Positions 13,733-14,585 of a stretch of DNA of 14,585 bases are shown here, piece after piece (the first letter of the stretch is position 1; each line of letters opens with the position of its first letter). The stretch covers positions 26,465 through 41,049 of the forward strand of contig DPQS01000046.1 of assembly GCA_003537755.1 (NCBI GenBank), read 5' to 3'. Origin of the DNA: Clostridiales bacterium. GTDB lineage: Bacteria; Bacillota; Clostridia; Christensenellales; CAG-314. Below the pieces are notes generated by a model. It was given only the letters and a program-made list of their open reading frames with translations. It was not told the DNA's origin and did no database searches. The translations under genes were made by a program, and so were the position numbers.

Positions 13733-14585
13733 TCAGACAAGCTCGTTAAGCAAGTCATCGACAGAAAACTTACAACAACAAACCGTTTCGTCACATGCGC
13801 CGTAATACAAACGCACTTTTCGGTCGTCAACCGCACAACCGCACGAAAACACAACGTTTGGCATAAATCCGTCCTTTTCATAAGGAGCGTCGGGACTTAG
13901 TATCGGTTTGTCCGTACGAGCAAGTATTACCGACGGATCTTCCTTGTCCAACAACATGGCACCCAGTACATAAGTGTTGTTTCGATCGGCCCCGTGATAA
14001 ATTTCCACCCAGCCCTTTTCCGTCAAGAAGGGAACGCAACTTGCGCCTATGCGAGCCGAATCGAAACTGTCTGCACGCAAAGAAGCAAAACGCTTGTGCT
14101 TGCCCCAACCGATCAAATCGGTCGAGCGAGATATCCATACGGTAGGTTTGCCGAAGTATGCCGATTCGGGACGACTTAAAGCAACGTACTCTCCGTTTAT
14201 TTTTTGCGGAAAAATAACAACGTCTTTGTTGTCGGGCATAAAGGCTACGCCCAACTTTTGAACCGACGAAAAATCTTGCGTTACAGCAAGCATCGTGCAA
14301 ATGCCGTCATCGCTTACGCCGCTGTAATTTATATAGTAGTCGTTGCCTATTTGCGTAATGCGCGCGTCTTCTACTCCAAACGTTTCGTAATCGTTGTCGC
14401 CCACTATAAACGGCGTTTGCCGTACAGTGAAGTTTACTCCGTCGTCGCTGAAACAAACTGCCAGATACGAAAGAGTAGTCAAGTACACTTTCCCGTCTTG
14501 TTTTACCAATCTGGCGTCGGAAAAATCGCAAGACGGATCGTTTTTGCTAAAATACTTTTTATCAAACGAGCCTGTCGCCGTATTG
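13733..14585 (-). CDS. GH130 mannoside phosphorylase, C-terminal part (5' end outside window)
   Basis: The reading frame is open to the window edge, giving 284 visible codons; the true start is further right. Visible GH130 features in order are DARLVKQDGKVYLT, FSDDGVNF, GVEDARIT (EDAR at 14371-14360, the family's catalytic Asp motif with Ala where Pro is common), NKDVVIFPQKINGEYVALSRP, WISRSTDL, GASCVPF, GWVEIYHGAD, GAMLLDKEDPS, PILSPDAPYE, PNVVFSCGC and LYYGACDE. The intact RP and YHG segments fit the phosphate-using members, which convert a beta-mannoside plus phosphate into mannose 1-phosphate. No C-terminal anchor or attached binding module is visible, and the Cys-rich end (CGC, CCC) fits the cytoplasm. 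Whether it acts on beta-1,2-mannobiose, beta-1,4-mannooligosaccharides or mannosyl-GlcNAc cannot be told here. It precedes the four exported proteins and probably belongs to the same locus. Confidence 0.93.
   Translation of the reverse strand, partial: NTATGSFDKKYFSKNDPSCDFSDARLVKQDGKVYLTTLSYLAVCFSDDGVNFTVRQTPFIVGDNDYETFGVEDARITQIGNDYYINYSGVSDDGICTMLAVTQDFSSVQKLGVAFMPDNKDVVIFPQKINGEYVALSRPESAYFGKPTVWISRSTDLIGWGKHKRFASLRADSFDSARIGASCVPFLTEKGWVEIYHGADRNNTYVLGAMLLDKEDPSVILARTDKPILSPDAPYEKDGFMPNVVFSCGCAVDDRKVRLYYGACDETVCCCKFSVDDLLNELV

Noticed and set aside
13624..13881. Minus-strand frame of 85 codons overlapping the GH130 end and the 13551-13732 gap
   Set aside because: Most of it lies in another frame of the GH130 gene and its product shows no recognisable features.

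Overview
The window looks like chromosomal DNA of a low-to-mid GC Bacillota, probably a host-associated member of Clostridia. The signs are AGGAGG- and GGAG-type ribosome binding sites, canonical housekeeping promoters, a yybP-ykoY (manganese) riboswitch, lipobox signal peptides and stacked Ig-like/FN3-like surface modules. The taxon is inferred from style only. All convincing genes are on the minus strand, so the text follows transcription from high to low coordinates.

Right part (14585 to 1550): a glycan-degradation cluster for mannose-containing glycans. It opens with the C-terminal part of a probably cytoplasmic GH130 mannoside phosphorylase, cut by the window edge. After a 182-base gap come four exported proteins: a 1717-residue lipoprotein made almost entirely of Ig-like modules ending in a tandem pair of jelly-roll-like modules; an 802-residue lipoprotein with the same module pair followed by a GH125 exo-alpha-1,6-mannosidase; an 832-residue secreted protein with two discoidin (F5/8C) domains and a GH130 domain; and a 607-residue lipoprotein with three FN3-like domains and a GLUG-repeat beta-helix. 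The gaps between these four are 7, 1 and 56 bases, and a strong intrinsic terminator follows the last one, so they read as one operon. The simplest model is capture and trimming of an alpha-mannan or N-glycan at the cell surface, uptake of short mannosides by a transporter not in the window, and phosphorolysis inside the cell.

Middle (1549 to 1310): a spacer without a convincing gene. It contains a 48-base imperfect palindrome whose sequence recalls the ends of IS3-family insertion sequences.

Left part (1309 to 1): mntP, a manganese exporter gene, behind a well-formed promoter and a manganese riboswitch with its own terminator, then the 5' part of a tRNA-Thr(GGT) gene with a near-consensus promoter, cut by the left window edge.

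The most interesting content is the surface lipoprotein set. A huge non-enzymatic lipoprotein shares a tandem module pair with the mannosidase encoded next to it, which suggests a co-evolved glycan-binding or docking system on a Gram-positive cell surface.
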